From Pedobacter sp. ISL-64 (lineage in GTDB: Bacteria > Bacteroidota > Bacteroidia > Sphingobacteriales > Sphingobacteriaceae), in the NCBI RefSeq assembly GCF_018613605.1, contig NZ_JAGGPU010000004.1:396809-460808 (forward strand): DNA of 64,000 bases, in the 5' to 3' direction. The position numbers and the translations under genes are program-made. Positions 45,661 to 54,290 of the stretch are shown piece by piece (the first letter of the stretch is position 1; every line of letters begins with the position of its first letter). Below the pieces are notes generated by a model that was not told the origin of the DNA, searched no databases, and worked only from the letters and a program-made list of their open reading frames with translations.

Positions 45661-47316
45661 ATGAATTTTAAACAAAAACTCTCCACTTTGTCCATAGCAA
45701 AAGCATGCCTGTTGGCTTTAAGCTTATTGGTTGTACAGGGTGCATCTGCCCAGAAAAAGCAAAAACCCAATATCGTGCTGGTACTGGTTGATGATCTTGG
45801 CTTTTCAGACATTGGCCCTTACGGGGCAACTGAAATAGAAACCCCCAATTTAGATAAACTGGCTGCAGGTGGCTTAAAACTGAAAGAATTTTACAACAAC
45901 TCGATCTGTGCACCTACCAGGGCATCGTTGCTTACCGGGCAATACCAGCATAAGGCAGGTGTTGGCTTTTTTAACAATAACCTTGGACTGGCAGCCTATC
46001 AGGGTTTTCTGAACCGCGAATCGCTAACCCTGGCAGAGGTACTTAAATCTGGTGGTTACACCACACTCATGGCGGGTAAATGGCATGTGGGCGACGATCG
46101 GAACCAATGGCCAAACCAACGCGGTTTCGATCATTTCTTTGGCTTTATTGGTGGCGCCAGCAATTATTACGAAATCGGAGAAAAAGGAAATGAAACCGTG
46201 CCCCTGGTTAAAGATAACGAACCGTATTTTCTGGAGCCAGGAAAATATTTAACTGAAGAAATTACCAATAACGCCCTGGGTTTCTTAGATGATCAGCAAA
46301 AAGCTAAAAAGCCATTCTTTTTATACCTCGCCTACAATGCACCACATTGGCCACTTCAGGCACTCCCTGCCGATATTGCCAAATATAAGGGCAAATATAA
46401 ACTGGGCTGGGATTCGCTACGCGTACAACGCTACCGCAATGCCATTAAAAAAGGACTTATTGGTAGTGATCAGAAAATTGCGGCGCACGATGACCAGGTA
46501 AAATCCTGGAACAAGTTAACCTATGATGAACAGGAATATTGGCAAACCCGCCAGGAAGTTTACGCCGCCATGATCGATCATGTAGATCAGGGTGTTGGCC
46601 GTTTGCTTGCTAAACTAAAAGAGCTTAAGCAGGACGAAAATACCCTCATCATTTTTATTTCAGATAATGGTGCTCAGGGCGGCAATGGTACCAGGCCTTA
46701 TACCCAACGTACTACTGGGCCAGTTGGTACAGCCGGATCTTACGAAACGCAGAACAGCAATTGGTCGCAAACGGGTAACTCGCCACTCCGTAATTATAAA
46801 GGCGCGCCGTACGAAGGTGGCATTAGTGCACCCTTTATTGCCTGGTTTCCGAATAAAATTAAAGCCGGAACAATTGCCAAAGGCACTGGTCATTTAATAG
46901 ATCTTGCCCCAACTTTTTACGAATTGACGGGTATCAATTATCCAAAACAGTTAAACGGCATAACCAGTAATGCCCTCGCTGGTAAAAGTTTGTTGCCATT
47001 GCTTAGTGGATCAACCGATACCGTTCAGCGCGCTGCACCTTTGTTTTGGGAACGTGGTGGTAATAAAGCCGTACGGTGGGGTAAATGGAAACTCGTTTCT
47101 CCGGCAGGTTTAACCGAAAAATATGAGCTTTTCGATATCGAAAAAGATAGGGCCGAAAATGCCGATGTGGCTGCTCAGCATCCCGAAATAGTAGCACAGT
47201 TAAAAGCCGCCTATGTAAAGTGGGCTGAAGAAAATGGGGTAGTAGATTACGAATTGCTTAAAACTGCGCCCGCCCGGCCTGCACAAGGAAATAATAGGGG
47301 CAATCAGAATTTTTAG
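45661..47316 (+). CDS. Type I sulfatase (arylsulfatase family), copy 1
   Basis: The 551-residue enzyme has a signal peptide (LLALSLLVVQGASAQ) and the sulfatase metal pair D44/D45 (LVDDLGFSD). The formylglycine motif has C83 (ICAPTRASLLTGQY). The metal and substrate-binding segments KWHVGDD and ISDNGAQGGNG follow. It cleaves sulfate esters, releasing inorganic sulfate in the periplasm. A separate formylglycine-generating enzyme is required to activate Cys83 and was not seen in the window. It is 25 bp after susD in the same operon and about 50% similar to the next gene. The exact sulfated glycan is unknown. Confidence 0.92.
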   Translation: MNFKQKLSTLSIAKACLLALSLLVVQGASAQKKQKPNIVLVLVDDLGFSDIGPYGATEIETPNLDKLAAGGLKLKEFYNNSICAPTRASLLTGQYQHKAGVGFFNNNLGLAAYQGFLNRESLTLAEVLKSGGYTTLMAGKWHVGDDRNQWPNQRGFDHFFGFIGGASNYYEIGEKGNETVPLVKDNEPYFLEPGKYLTEEITNNALGFLDDQQKAKKPFFLYLAYNAPHWPLQALPADIAKYKGKYKLGWDSLRVQRYRNAIKKGLIGSDQKIAAHDDQVKSWNKLTYDEQEYWQTRQEVYAAMIDHVDQGVGRLLAKLKELKQDENTLIIFISDNGAQGGNGTRPYTQRTTGPVGTAGSYETQNSNWSQTGNSPLRNYKGAPYEGGISAPFIAWFPNKIKAGTIAKGTGHLIDLAPTFYELTGINYPKQLNGITSNALAGKSLLPLLSGSTDTVQRAAPLFWERGGNKAVRWGKWKLVSPAGLTEKYELFDIEKDRAENADVAAQHPEIVAQLKAAYVKWAEENGVVDYELLKTAPARPAQGNNRGNQNF

Positions 47317-47334
47317 TATTAAATAAAGAAAAAG

Positions 47335-48984
47335 ATGAACAAAGTTATATTAACCTGCGTAGGCGCATTATTGGCCATCCAGGGTTTTGCGCAAAATGCC
47401 AGGCCGGCCAAGCCTAATATTATTCTTATCCTGGCCGATGATCTGGGTTATTCAGATCTTGGTGCCTATGGCTCAGAAATTAAAACACCCAATTTAGATC
47501 GTCTTGCCAATGAGGGCCTTCGGCTAAAAGAATTTTATAACAATTCTATTTGTGCGCCAACGCGTGCTTCCTTATTAACAGGGCAGTACCAGCATAAAGC
47601 AGGGGTGGGGTATTTCGCCAACGATCTTGGGCTTCCGGCCTATCAGGGTTACCTCAATAAAGAATCGCTTACCCTGGCCGAGGTTTTAAAAACCCAGGGT
47701 TACAACACTTTAATGTCAGGCAAATGGCATGTAGCCGGTAAAGAGCTTAGTTTTCCCTGGCAGCGTGGTTTCGATCATGTAATGATGTCCGAAAATGGAA
47801 GTTATTTCGATCAGGGCGATTACGAAGGGGGTAAAAAACGTGCATATACCATTGATGGGAAACCTTACCCATTAGAAGCGGGTAAATTTTACCAAACCGA
47901 TGTAATTACCGAGAATGCCGTAAAGTTTTTAGATCAAAGCGCTAAAGATAAACCCTTCTTCCTGTATTTGGCCTATACCGCGCCACACTGGCCCCTGCAC
48001 GCACTGCCCGAAGATATTGCCAAATACAAAGGCCGCTATGATAAAGGTTGGGATGTACTCCGCACCGAAAGAATTAAAAAACAAAAGGAACTGGGTATTA
48101 TTGATGGTAATTCTACCATCTCAGAAAAAGATGCCGATATCTATAACTGGAACAAACTATCGTTCGATCAACGTAGTCAGTGGGCCAAAAAGATGGAGAT
48201 TTTTGCAGCCATGGTAGATCGTTTAGATCAGGGCATTGGCCAGGTTTTAAATAAGTTAAAGGCAACTGGTGCCGATAAAAATACCATCATCCTTTTTATT
48301 TCTGATAACGGCGCCCCTGCAGAAGATCTGGTTAAATGGTATAAAGGTGCCGTGCGCAATTCGGGCCCGGTAGGTACCATTGGTTCGTATGAGTCGCAAA
48401 GCAAAAACTGGTCTTATGCTTCAAATTCGCCATTAAAAGCCTTTAAAGATTATATGTATGAAGGTGGCATCAGCTCACCGTTTATTGCCTGGTATCCGGC
48501 TAAAATTAAACCGGGCAGCATTAAAAAAGGCACCGGACATATTATCGATATTGCACCAACATTTTACGATCTGGCAGGGGCTACTTACCCTAAAAGCTAT
48601 CAGGGCATTACCCCGAATGCGTTAGCCGGTAAAAGCTTGTTACCAGTGTTGTTTGGTAACGATAACGAACTGAAACGTGATGAACCGCTATTTTGGGAAC
48701 GTGCAGGCAATCGCGCAGTGCGTGCTGGTAAATGGAAACTGGTATCTACCTGGCCGGGCTACAATTGGGAACTGTACAATTTAGAAACCGACCGCGGCGA
48801 AACCACCAATGTAGCCAGGCAAAACCACGATGTGGTGAGCAGGTTATCGGTAGCCTATTTCGACTGGGCAAAAAGAACAGGCGTGGTAGATTTTGCCACG
48901 CTCGAGGCCAAAGAACCACCATCAATGAAAGAGTTCCGTAAAAGTAAGGTACAGGAAGTTGTATCAGAGGGTTTTGGCTTTTAG
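47335..48984 (+). CDS. Type I sulfatase (arylsulfatase family), copy 2
   Basis: The 549-residue product is a tandem paralogue of the preceding sulfatase. It has a signal peptide (ALLAIQGFAQ), metal pair D35/D36 (LADDLGYSD), C73 in ICAPTRASLLTG and FISDNGAPAEDLV. The residues around AGKWHV and the GPVGTIGSYES region match copy 1. It lies 18 bp downstream, so the four genes form one operon (susC, susD, two sulfatases). The two enzymes may act on different sulfate positions. No glycoside hydrolase is encoded in the operon. Confidence 0.92.
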   Translation: MNKVILTCVGALLAIQGFAQNARPAKPNIILILADDLGYSDLGAYGSEIKTPNLDRLANEGLRLKEFYNNSICAPTRASLLTGQYQHKAGVGYFANDLGLPAYQGYLNKESLTLAEVLKTQGYNTLMSGKWHVAGKELSFPWQRGFDHVMMSENGSYFDQGDYEGGKKRAYTIDGKPYPLEAGKFYQTDVITENAVKFLDQSAKDKPFFLYLAYTAPHWPLHALPEDIAKYKGRYDKGWDVLRTERIKKQKELGIIDGNSTISEKDADIYNWNKLSFDQRSQWAKKMEIFAAMVDRLDQGIGQVLNKLKATGADKNTIILFISDNGAPAEDLVKWYKGAVRNSGPVGTIGSYESQSKNWSYASNSPLKAFKDYMYEGGISSPFIAWYPAKIKPGSIKKGTGHIIDIAPTFYDLAGATYPKSYQGITPNALAGKSLLPVLFGNDNELKRDEPLFWERAGNRAVRAGKWKLVSTWPGYNWELYNLETDRGETTNVARQNHDVVSRLSVAYFDWAKRTGVVDFATLEAKEPPSMKEFRKSKVQEVVSEGFGF

Positions 48985-49080
48985 TTGATTTTTTTTTAAA
49001 GAAAATGTCAGTCTGAGCCTGTCGAAGACCCTATTTGTAACCTCCAACTCCGCTCCTAATTTTGGAAGGGTTAGGGGGGC

Positions 49081-49211
49081 AATGTCATCAACTTAAGAGT
49101 TTAAGGCAAAAGAAAATTAACCATAGATAAAAAGGATAAACACAGATACTGTATTTAAATCTGTGTTTATCTGTGAACATCTGTGGTAAAAAAACTTAAG
49201 TTAATGACATT
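49081..49211. repeat. Long imperfect palindrome, copy A of a dispersed family
   Basis: AATGTCATCAACTTAAG (49081-49097) pairs with CTTAAGTTAATGACATT (49195-49211). The inner arms, around AACCATAGAT and AACACAGAT on the left and ATCTGTGTTTATCTGTG on the right, also pair. The right half is repeated near 63780-63826, ending CTTAATGACATTGGGG. It is a degenerate short interspersed repeat, not a gene. Confidence 0.6.
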
Positions 49212-49450
49212 GGGGGTGGTCTGCAATTAGTTTATGCATTTTTATTTGAAAACGAACGTTCATACCCCCGTGGGTGCTGCAGCCCCGTTATGCACTCCAA
49301 TCTTTTTATTGCAGATTTTACGTCACCAGCAGCAAGAATAGGGGGGATTACGCTTAAGTAATAAAAAGGATTTCCGTTGCTACCGGGTTTATTGCTGAAT
49401 GGGGCTGTGGTTCTTGGTCATATAACCCGCTCTGTTAATAAAATTATCTG
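49212..49450. other. Gene-free stretch after the sulfatase PUL
   Basis: A loosely inverted pair, GCAGCCCCGTTATGCA (49278-49293) against TGCTGAATGGGGCTGT (49393-49408), indicates another degenerate interspersed repeat. No ORF is supported. The region separates the sulfatase operon from the ATPase/repeat locus. Confidence 0.4.
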
Positions 49451-49541
49451 TAGCCAAAATATATTTAAAATATACAATTTTGGCTGCTGATAAATAAATG
49501 TCAACAGCCAAAATAATGCATATGGGTACGTGTTTTGGCTG
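49451..49541. repeat. Hairpin repeats R1 and R2 (54-bp period), left flank of the ATPase gene
   Basis: Two units start 54 bp apart (49451 and 49505). Each is about 36 bp, with ends (C)AGCCAAAA and TTTTGGCTG that pair, and a variable centre. Three more units of the same form and period lie on the other side of the ATPase gene (51133-51276). The arms are strongly conserved and the loops are not. Confidence 0.75.
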
Positions 49542-49574
49542 TGGATAAATATGGTTTTGGTAGTATAAATAGCG

Positions 49575-49617
49575 GGTGCAATAATATAAATCGTGGGTTA
49601 GCTAACTGAAACGATAA
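49575..49617. repeat. 21-bp tandem repeats (short left array)
   Basis: Two units start 21 bp apart at 49575 and 49596 (GGTGCAATAATATAAATCGTG then GGTTAGCTAA...), after a partial unit at 49559. They match the eight-copy array at 51853-52020 beyond the ATPase gene. Confidence 0.6.
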
Positions 49618-49644
49618 AATAAAGACTTTAACTATCCTTATGTG

Positions 49645-51090
49645 TTACACTAGTTTTAAGGGTAAGAACAAATCATCCATAGTAACCTGATTCTGCACCA
49701 AACCGACAGTATGAATATTGTTTTTAATGCCATAAGTTGTTACCATTGCTAGAAACAATGTTTTTTTGGTCTTACTCTCTCGGCGGAATACGTCAAGTTT
49801 GTTCTGTAATTCGGCCGCATAAGTCTTATCTATAACGAATTCAGTATTTGAGAACTTCATTTCACATATACTGATGACATTATCCTGCCTGTCGAGTAAC
49901 AGATCTACCTGCGCACCCATTCCGGTTTTTGGCGCATATCGCCAGGCTGAAGTTTCAGTAAACACTCCAGAAATACCCAGCGCCTGCTTAATATTATCTG
50001 TATGCTTTAGGCAGATTCCTTCAAAGGCATAGCCACTCCAGCTTTTCCATGAAGAGGTAGATGATTTTTTTAGCCATGTGCCTGCACCGGTAGCCCGCGA
50101 ATGTTCGATAAATTTGAGATAGAAAAGGCTATATTCATCGCTAATTTTATAGATGCTCTCATTAGCATTTTTCTTGAAAGGCAAATGAGGAGTAATGAAG
50201 CCAGATTCTACAAGTTCCTCGAGTAATAGACTGGTTGTCCCCCCGCTTCGTAAATTACAGGAGGCAATAATCTCGTTTCTTGTCAACCCCGATGTTTTGC
50301 CCGCTAATGCTTTAACCACAGCAACGTGCCTGTCTGCATTTTCGAACAAAGAACGATAAAGGTTTGCGTACTCTGTTGAAAGCAGACCGTCCTTAGTGAA
50401 GCAAAGTCTGTCAATGGCTTGAGTAGCGCTCTCTCCTTTTTTAAGTTCTTTTAGATAATGTGGCACACCGCCCATTGCCATAAAAATAGTCAGTATCTGG
50501 TAACGGTCGATATAGATGTTATTGCTTTTTAAATACTGTTCGGTTTCATGCAATGTGAAAGGTAAAAGGCGTATTTTCCGAGTTATCCGATTGTGTAGGC
50601 CTCCCTTGCTGTTGACAACTTTTTTGATCATCCAAGTGGCTGCAGATCCACAGATAGCAACAATCAGATTCGGCTGTTGCGATGCCCATTGGTTCCAGAA
50701 ATATTCAAATGCCGAAAGGAAGCCTGATTTATGCGAACTTAGCCAAGGGAATTCGTCAAAGAAAATTACGGCTTTTCTTTTTTTAAGTATAGGGCTTGCA
50801 AATTCCTTGAGTTGCCAGAAGGCTTCCGTCCAGTTTTTAGGAGCTGCGGGAGGTAATTGGGAACCTAATGCCGCCGCCATGGCCCTACTGAAATTGAGCA
50901 ACTGCTCGGCAGTATTGGCATCATGTACGCCAGATAGTTCAAAGATAAGTTGTTTATGGAAAACCGAACGGATCAGGAAAGTTTTTCCAATCCTGCGTTT
51001 GCCCTAAACTGCTAACAGTTCCGATGAAGTTGAGGTAAGCATCTCTGAAAGTATCTTTTTCTCCGCTATTCTTCCAATAAGTAATTCCAT
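49645..51090 (-). pseudogene. AAA ATPase (DUF234-type) with an internal amber stop
   Basis: From the ATG at 51090 the frame reads MELLIGRIAEKKILSEML up to ELLAV. It then has a TAG at 51006-51004 and continues GKRRIGKTFLIRSVF, an intact Walker A. Only this one stop interrupts 482 codons; one base change (a Tyr codon, as in the usual AVYGRRR) would restore it. Further on come Walker B (VIFFDEFPWLS), CGSAATWMIKK and the C-terminal nuclease-like DUF234 region (VISICEMKFSNTEFVIDKTY). Such ATPases are common in archaea and Bacteroidota. Both flanks carry the same hairpin repeats. It could be recently inactivated or read through. Confidence 0.8.
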
Positions 51091-51132
51091 ATTGTTCCCT
51101 TTTAATAGCTAAGGATTAAAATAAGATATCCG

Positions 51133-51276
51133 CAGCCAAAATGTACTTCAAATGTACACTTTTGGCTGATAATGTAAGATTATCCACAGCCAAAATTTAT
51201 TTAAAATATACATTTTTGGCTGATAATAAATAAATATCTGCAGCCAAAACTTGTTAAAAATATGCAATTTTGGCTG
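51133..51276. repeat. Hairpin repeats R3-R5 (54-bp period), upstream of the ATPase gene
   Basis: Three 36-bp units start at 51133, 51187 and 51241, exactly 54 bp apart. Each begins CAGCCAAAA and ends TTTTGGCTG; R3 also pairs further in, with TGTAC on each side of the loop. They lie just upstream of the ATPase start on the minus strand (43 bp from the ATG), so they could act as operators. R1 and R2 on the far side share unit and period. Confidence 0.75.
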
Positions 51277-51381
51277 ATATTAAATTAGGTAATTATACGC
51301 ACGTAACCCAAAAGTTAGCTTGCATTATTGATTAAATTATTGTTGATGTTTATTTTTATAGTTCACTAAAAAACATGAATT

Positions 51382-51645
51382 ATGGATTTAAAAAAATTAA
51401 AGGAATTTAGAGAACAGCTAGGAATTAGTAGTCCAGAAAAAGTTTCAAACATGCTTATAGCTTTAATTGAGTATACGATAAGGACTGAGGCTATCTTGGA
51501 CAGTATATTAAAAAACCAAGTAGATATAGTAGCCGCTATCAACTCTAAAGACCCATCAGAAGTTAATAAAGAGTTTAATGAACACATTGAGGATGTTTAC
51601 AATAAAACTAAGGCTGATGTTGCTGACTTTGTGCTCCCTGTTTAA
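51382..51645 (+). CDS. Small helical hypothetical protein
   Basis: The 87-residue product (MDLKKLKEFREQLGISSPEK) is helical and charged. It has a segment around MLIALIEYTIRTEAILDSIL that could be a coiled coil or small helical bundle. It has no known motif. It diverges from the ATPase gene, inside the repeat-bracketed locus, and lies between the hairpin repeats and the 21-bp array. Function unknown. Coding status is supported by a clean ATG and balanced composition. Confidence 0.5.
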   Translation: MDLKKLKEFREQLGISSPEKVSNMLIALIEYTIRTEAILDSILKNQVDIVAAINSKDPSEVNKEFNEHIEDVYNKTKADVADFVLPV

Positions 51646-51852
51646 TCAAATCCCCCAAGTTTTTCATTCGTTCTAGAATTAGTTCCCTTCTCTTTTTGCG
51701 TAATCTTTTTCTATTTAAAAACCTCCAAATCGTATTAACATATGGAATACATTGAATTGTTATTATTACCTTTATAAGGGCATGGCATTTCATCTCCCCA
51801 ACGTTGATAGCCTAAATATTCATGACAAGATTTTTCATCAGGAAATAATTAG

Positions 51853-52020
51853 GGTGCAATAATATAAATCGCAGGTGCAATAATATAAATCGCAGGGTGC
51901 CATAATATAAATCGCGGGTTCAATAATATAAATCACGGGTTCAATAATATAAATCGCGGGTGCAATAATATAAATCACGGGTAGGATAATATAAATCGCG
52001 GGTAGGATAATATAATAATT
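51853..52020. repeat. Eight tandem 21-bp repeats
   Basis: Units start at 51853, 51874, 51896, 51917, 51938, 51959, 51980 and 52001, all 21 bp apart except one step of 22. The consensus is near GGTGCAATAATATAAATCGCG, with variants GGTTCAATA and GGTAGGATA. Two related units lie at 49575-49617. The last unit is degenerate. No gene lies in the array. Confidence 0.85.
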
Positions 52021-52187
52021 GGGTCGATTTAATAAACTAAGGCATTGATCTAGTCTTTTCTTAGTAATTACACTTAATAGGAGTGTTGAAAATAAGCATT
52101 TAAATTGCTAATATTTTTAGTATTTTTGTTGTGGCCAGATGTTGTGAAATTAGAAACACGTGGTTGTACAACATAAACTAAAATTAT

Positions 52188-52286
52188 ATGAAAGAGTTAT
52201 TCGAACTTATAAAACGCTATTTATTGAGGGAGGCTGCAACTTTAAATCAAATTACAGACAAACCAAAGGACCGTAAGAAGAAGTAA
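52188..52286 (+). CDS. Very small hypothetical protein
   Basis: A 32-codon frame (MKELFELIKRYLLREAATLN, then a lysine-rich tail DKPKDRKKK) follows a plausible ribosome-binding context. It is helical and amphipathic with a basic end. No homologue is recognised. It sits just before a broken gene on the same strand and may share its transcript. Evidence is weak beyond composition. Confidence 0.35.
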   Translation: MKELFELIKRYLLREAATLNQITDKPKDRKKK

Positions 52287-52309
52287 GAATCTACATTTAT
52301 TCTAGCAAA

Positions 52310-52654
52310 ATGAAGCCCAAAGAATTTATAAGAAAAAGCGAGTTAGAACAGAAACGGGAGAACTATAAATATGAAGAACCAGCTAAGCCATTGGTAACTT
52401 GCTTTACCATCTATCAGGAAGCAAAAGCTGCTAAGCATTGAATATACGGCCCCGAAATTAAACGCTGGCAAACACCCGAAGAATTTTTAGAGCTTGAAAA
52501 GAGAATTACAGGTGGAGAACCTAAGCGATTGGAGCGTTTACAGATTAAAGATCCTATGGAGGGGGTAGATGCGGCTTATGAACAATTGCAGTCGCTAAAA
52601 GATAGGATGGAGGTGTTTGTGAAGAAAGTGGTTTTTTATTATAAAAATGAATGA
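52310..52654 (+). pseudogene. Small gene interrupted by an in-frame TGA
   Basis: The frame starts MKPKEFIRKSELEQKRENYK and runs to AAKH, then TGA at 52439-52441. The same frame continues IYGPEIKRWQTPEEFLELEK and ends VFYYKNE at 52654. With one sense codon in place of the TGA it is a 114-residue protein. It is helical and charged, family unknown. It could be a broken gene, or one where the TGA is decoded differently, though nothing supports recoding here. Confidence 0.5.
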
Positions 52655-52793
52655 TACAAAAATTATAACTTTAATATATAATAGTTATTAATCGATTAAT
52701 GTTATCCTTTGATATAGAGCATTTAGTTGCACGGCATTATCGCTGATGTCCTTTTTTTTATATTAGGGCTTAATAAATATAAATTTTGTTCTA

Positions 52794-54290
52794 TTAATAA
52801 TACTGAAAGAATGATCCCATTTCTATAAAAAGCTGAGAGTTATAAATGAAATATGATAGCCAAGTTATAATCAGCAATATTATTAAAAAATAAAACCACA
52901 ATAAAGTATAATTTCTACCCTTATCAATCATAAACTTAAGATCATTTTTAAACTCATTATCGTTATTTAAAATTCTTTCAATGTCTTGTTCATCAAGTAA
53001 GTCAGCATATCGCTTTTTGATATCCGCATAATTTTGCTCAAATCTTTTTCTTTGGGCATTTACTTCCCATTTTGAGAGAAAAAAGTAACCTGCTGAACAT
53101 AAAATAAATCCTGTTGATAGTAATGCTGCATCAATCGTAAAAACCTCAATCAGTTTGTCTTTGTTTAAGATTTTAAGCACAATCGCTGATGTGTAAAAGG
53201 TAATTAAAGCAAGTGCACTTTTTTGAAAGCCGGATGCAAATGTTTCAATTATCTTATTGGCTCTGTCGTGAAAGCTCAACAACTGGTCGGATATTTTATT
53301 TCTTATCTCGACATATTGTTTAATATTTTGCTTTTCATATACTTTATAGCTTGATTGTATCGATTGAAATGGGTCTCCCTTTAGTTCAATTTTATCCTTA
53401 CCGTCAAGATGTAAGCTGATAATGTTTCTCGCTAGTCCAATTTTGTCATTAAAATTGCCTGAGTCATAAACCCAATCATATATCTTGAAATATTGATTCT
53501 CTTGATCAGCTGGCAGGTCATTCAAGTCCGTGTCGCCGGTAATCGATTTATATCCGTTTATTTTATAGTTTAGGTTGGAATCATTTATGACAGTAATATC
53601 AAATAGAAATACAATAGCATTTATGATAGCCAGCCGATTAAATAACAGTGTAAGTCTAGCGCAGGCTTCAATATTTAGAAAGAAGTCTTGCGGGACAAGC
53701 ACAAACTCAGCTAAAAAATTATAATGGCATGATGTTTTGGCTTTGTTGATAAAGATGTTACGTTCAATTTGATCAGGTTGCCCAGAAAAATCTTTATTTA
53801 CAAACCAAATAGATTTGCTTTTAGAAACTTTTTCATCTGATTGGTGTTCGAATATCAGAAGATTAACTTTTTTAATAAGTCGATTAAATTCAAGTAATAT
53901 GGCTTGTATAGATAGTTTTTCCAAGAAAGTTAATAGAGCAGCGTAATCATAAACAGAGATAATGCCCTCCGACTGATTCTTAAAAATCTTAATAACTACT
54001 TTAATCTCTTCATCCTGTCTAATTGCATTTAATCTATCGACATCCTTAATAAATTCAGAAGCATCTGATCCAGTTGAAAATTCTTTAGGATCTCCATCGC
54101 CTATAAAGAACGAAATAAGTAATTGATCCCTTTTATTAATTAAGTTAACTGTACTTATAAAGGGCCCAATTACAAGGGCTTTGTAACTGTCAGATAAAAG
54201 GCAAATAGTTACCTCCTCAATAGATTCTTCAATATTACAGCTCCCATAATTAAACAACGAAACTAAAGGAAGTAGAGAAGAATTAATCAT
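52794..54290 (-). CDS. Membrane protein of a two-gene operon, unknown function
   Basis: The 498-residue product has a large soluble N-terminal part (about residues 1-345) with no family I recognise. A membrane part near the C-terminus follows: hydrophobic segments around SALALITFYTSAIVLKIL, AALLSTGFILCSAGYFFLS and LLWFYFLIILLIITWLSYFI, with a cytosolic loop between. The start overlaps the upstream gene by 4 bp (ATGA), so the pair is translated together. A soluble sensor with a membrane effector is a layout seen in bacterial defence operons, but this is speculation. Confidence 0.65.
   Translation of the reverse strand: MINSSLLPLVSLFNYGSCNIEESIEEVTICLLSDSYKALVIGPFISTVNLINKRDQLLISFFIGDGDPKEFSTGSDASEFIKDVDRLNAIRQDEEIKVVIKIFKNQSEGIISVYDYAALLTFLEKLSIQAILLEFNRLIKKVNLLIFEHQSDEKVSKSKSIWFVNKDFSGQPDQIERNIFINKAKTSCHYNFLAEFVLVPQDFFLNIEACARLTLLFNRLAIINAIVFLFDITVINDSNLNYKINGYKSITGDTDLNDLPADQENQYFKIYDWVYDSGNFNDKIGLARNIISLHLDGKDKIELKGDPFQSIQSSYKVYEKQNIKQYVEIRNKISDQLLSFHDRANKIIETFASGFQKSALALITFYTSAIVLKILNKDKLIEVFTIDAALLSTGFILCSAGYFFLSKWEVNAQRKRFEQNYADIKKRYADLLDEQDIERILNNDNEFKNDLKFMIDKGRNYTLLWFYFLIILLIITWLSYFIYNSQLFIEMGSFFQYY

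Noticed and set aside
49451..51276. Regular hairpin repeats as a CRISPR array
   Set aside because: The 36-bp units have variable centres and constant arms, the opposite of CRISPR repeats. The 18-bp gaps are AT-rich and similar to each other, and no cas gene is present.
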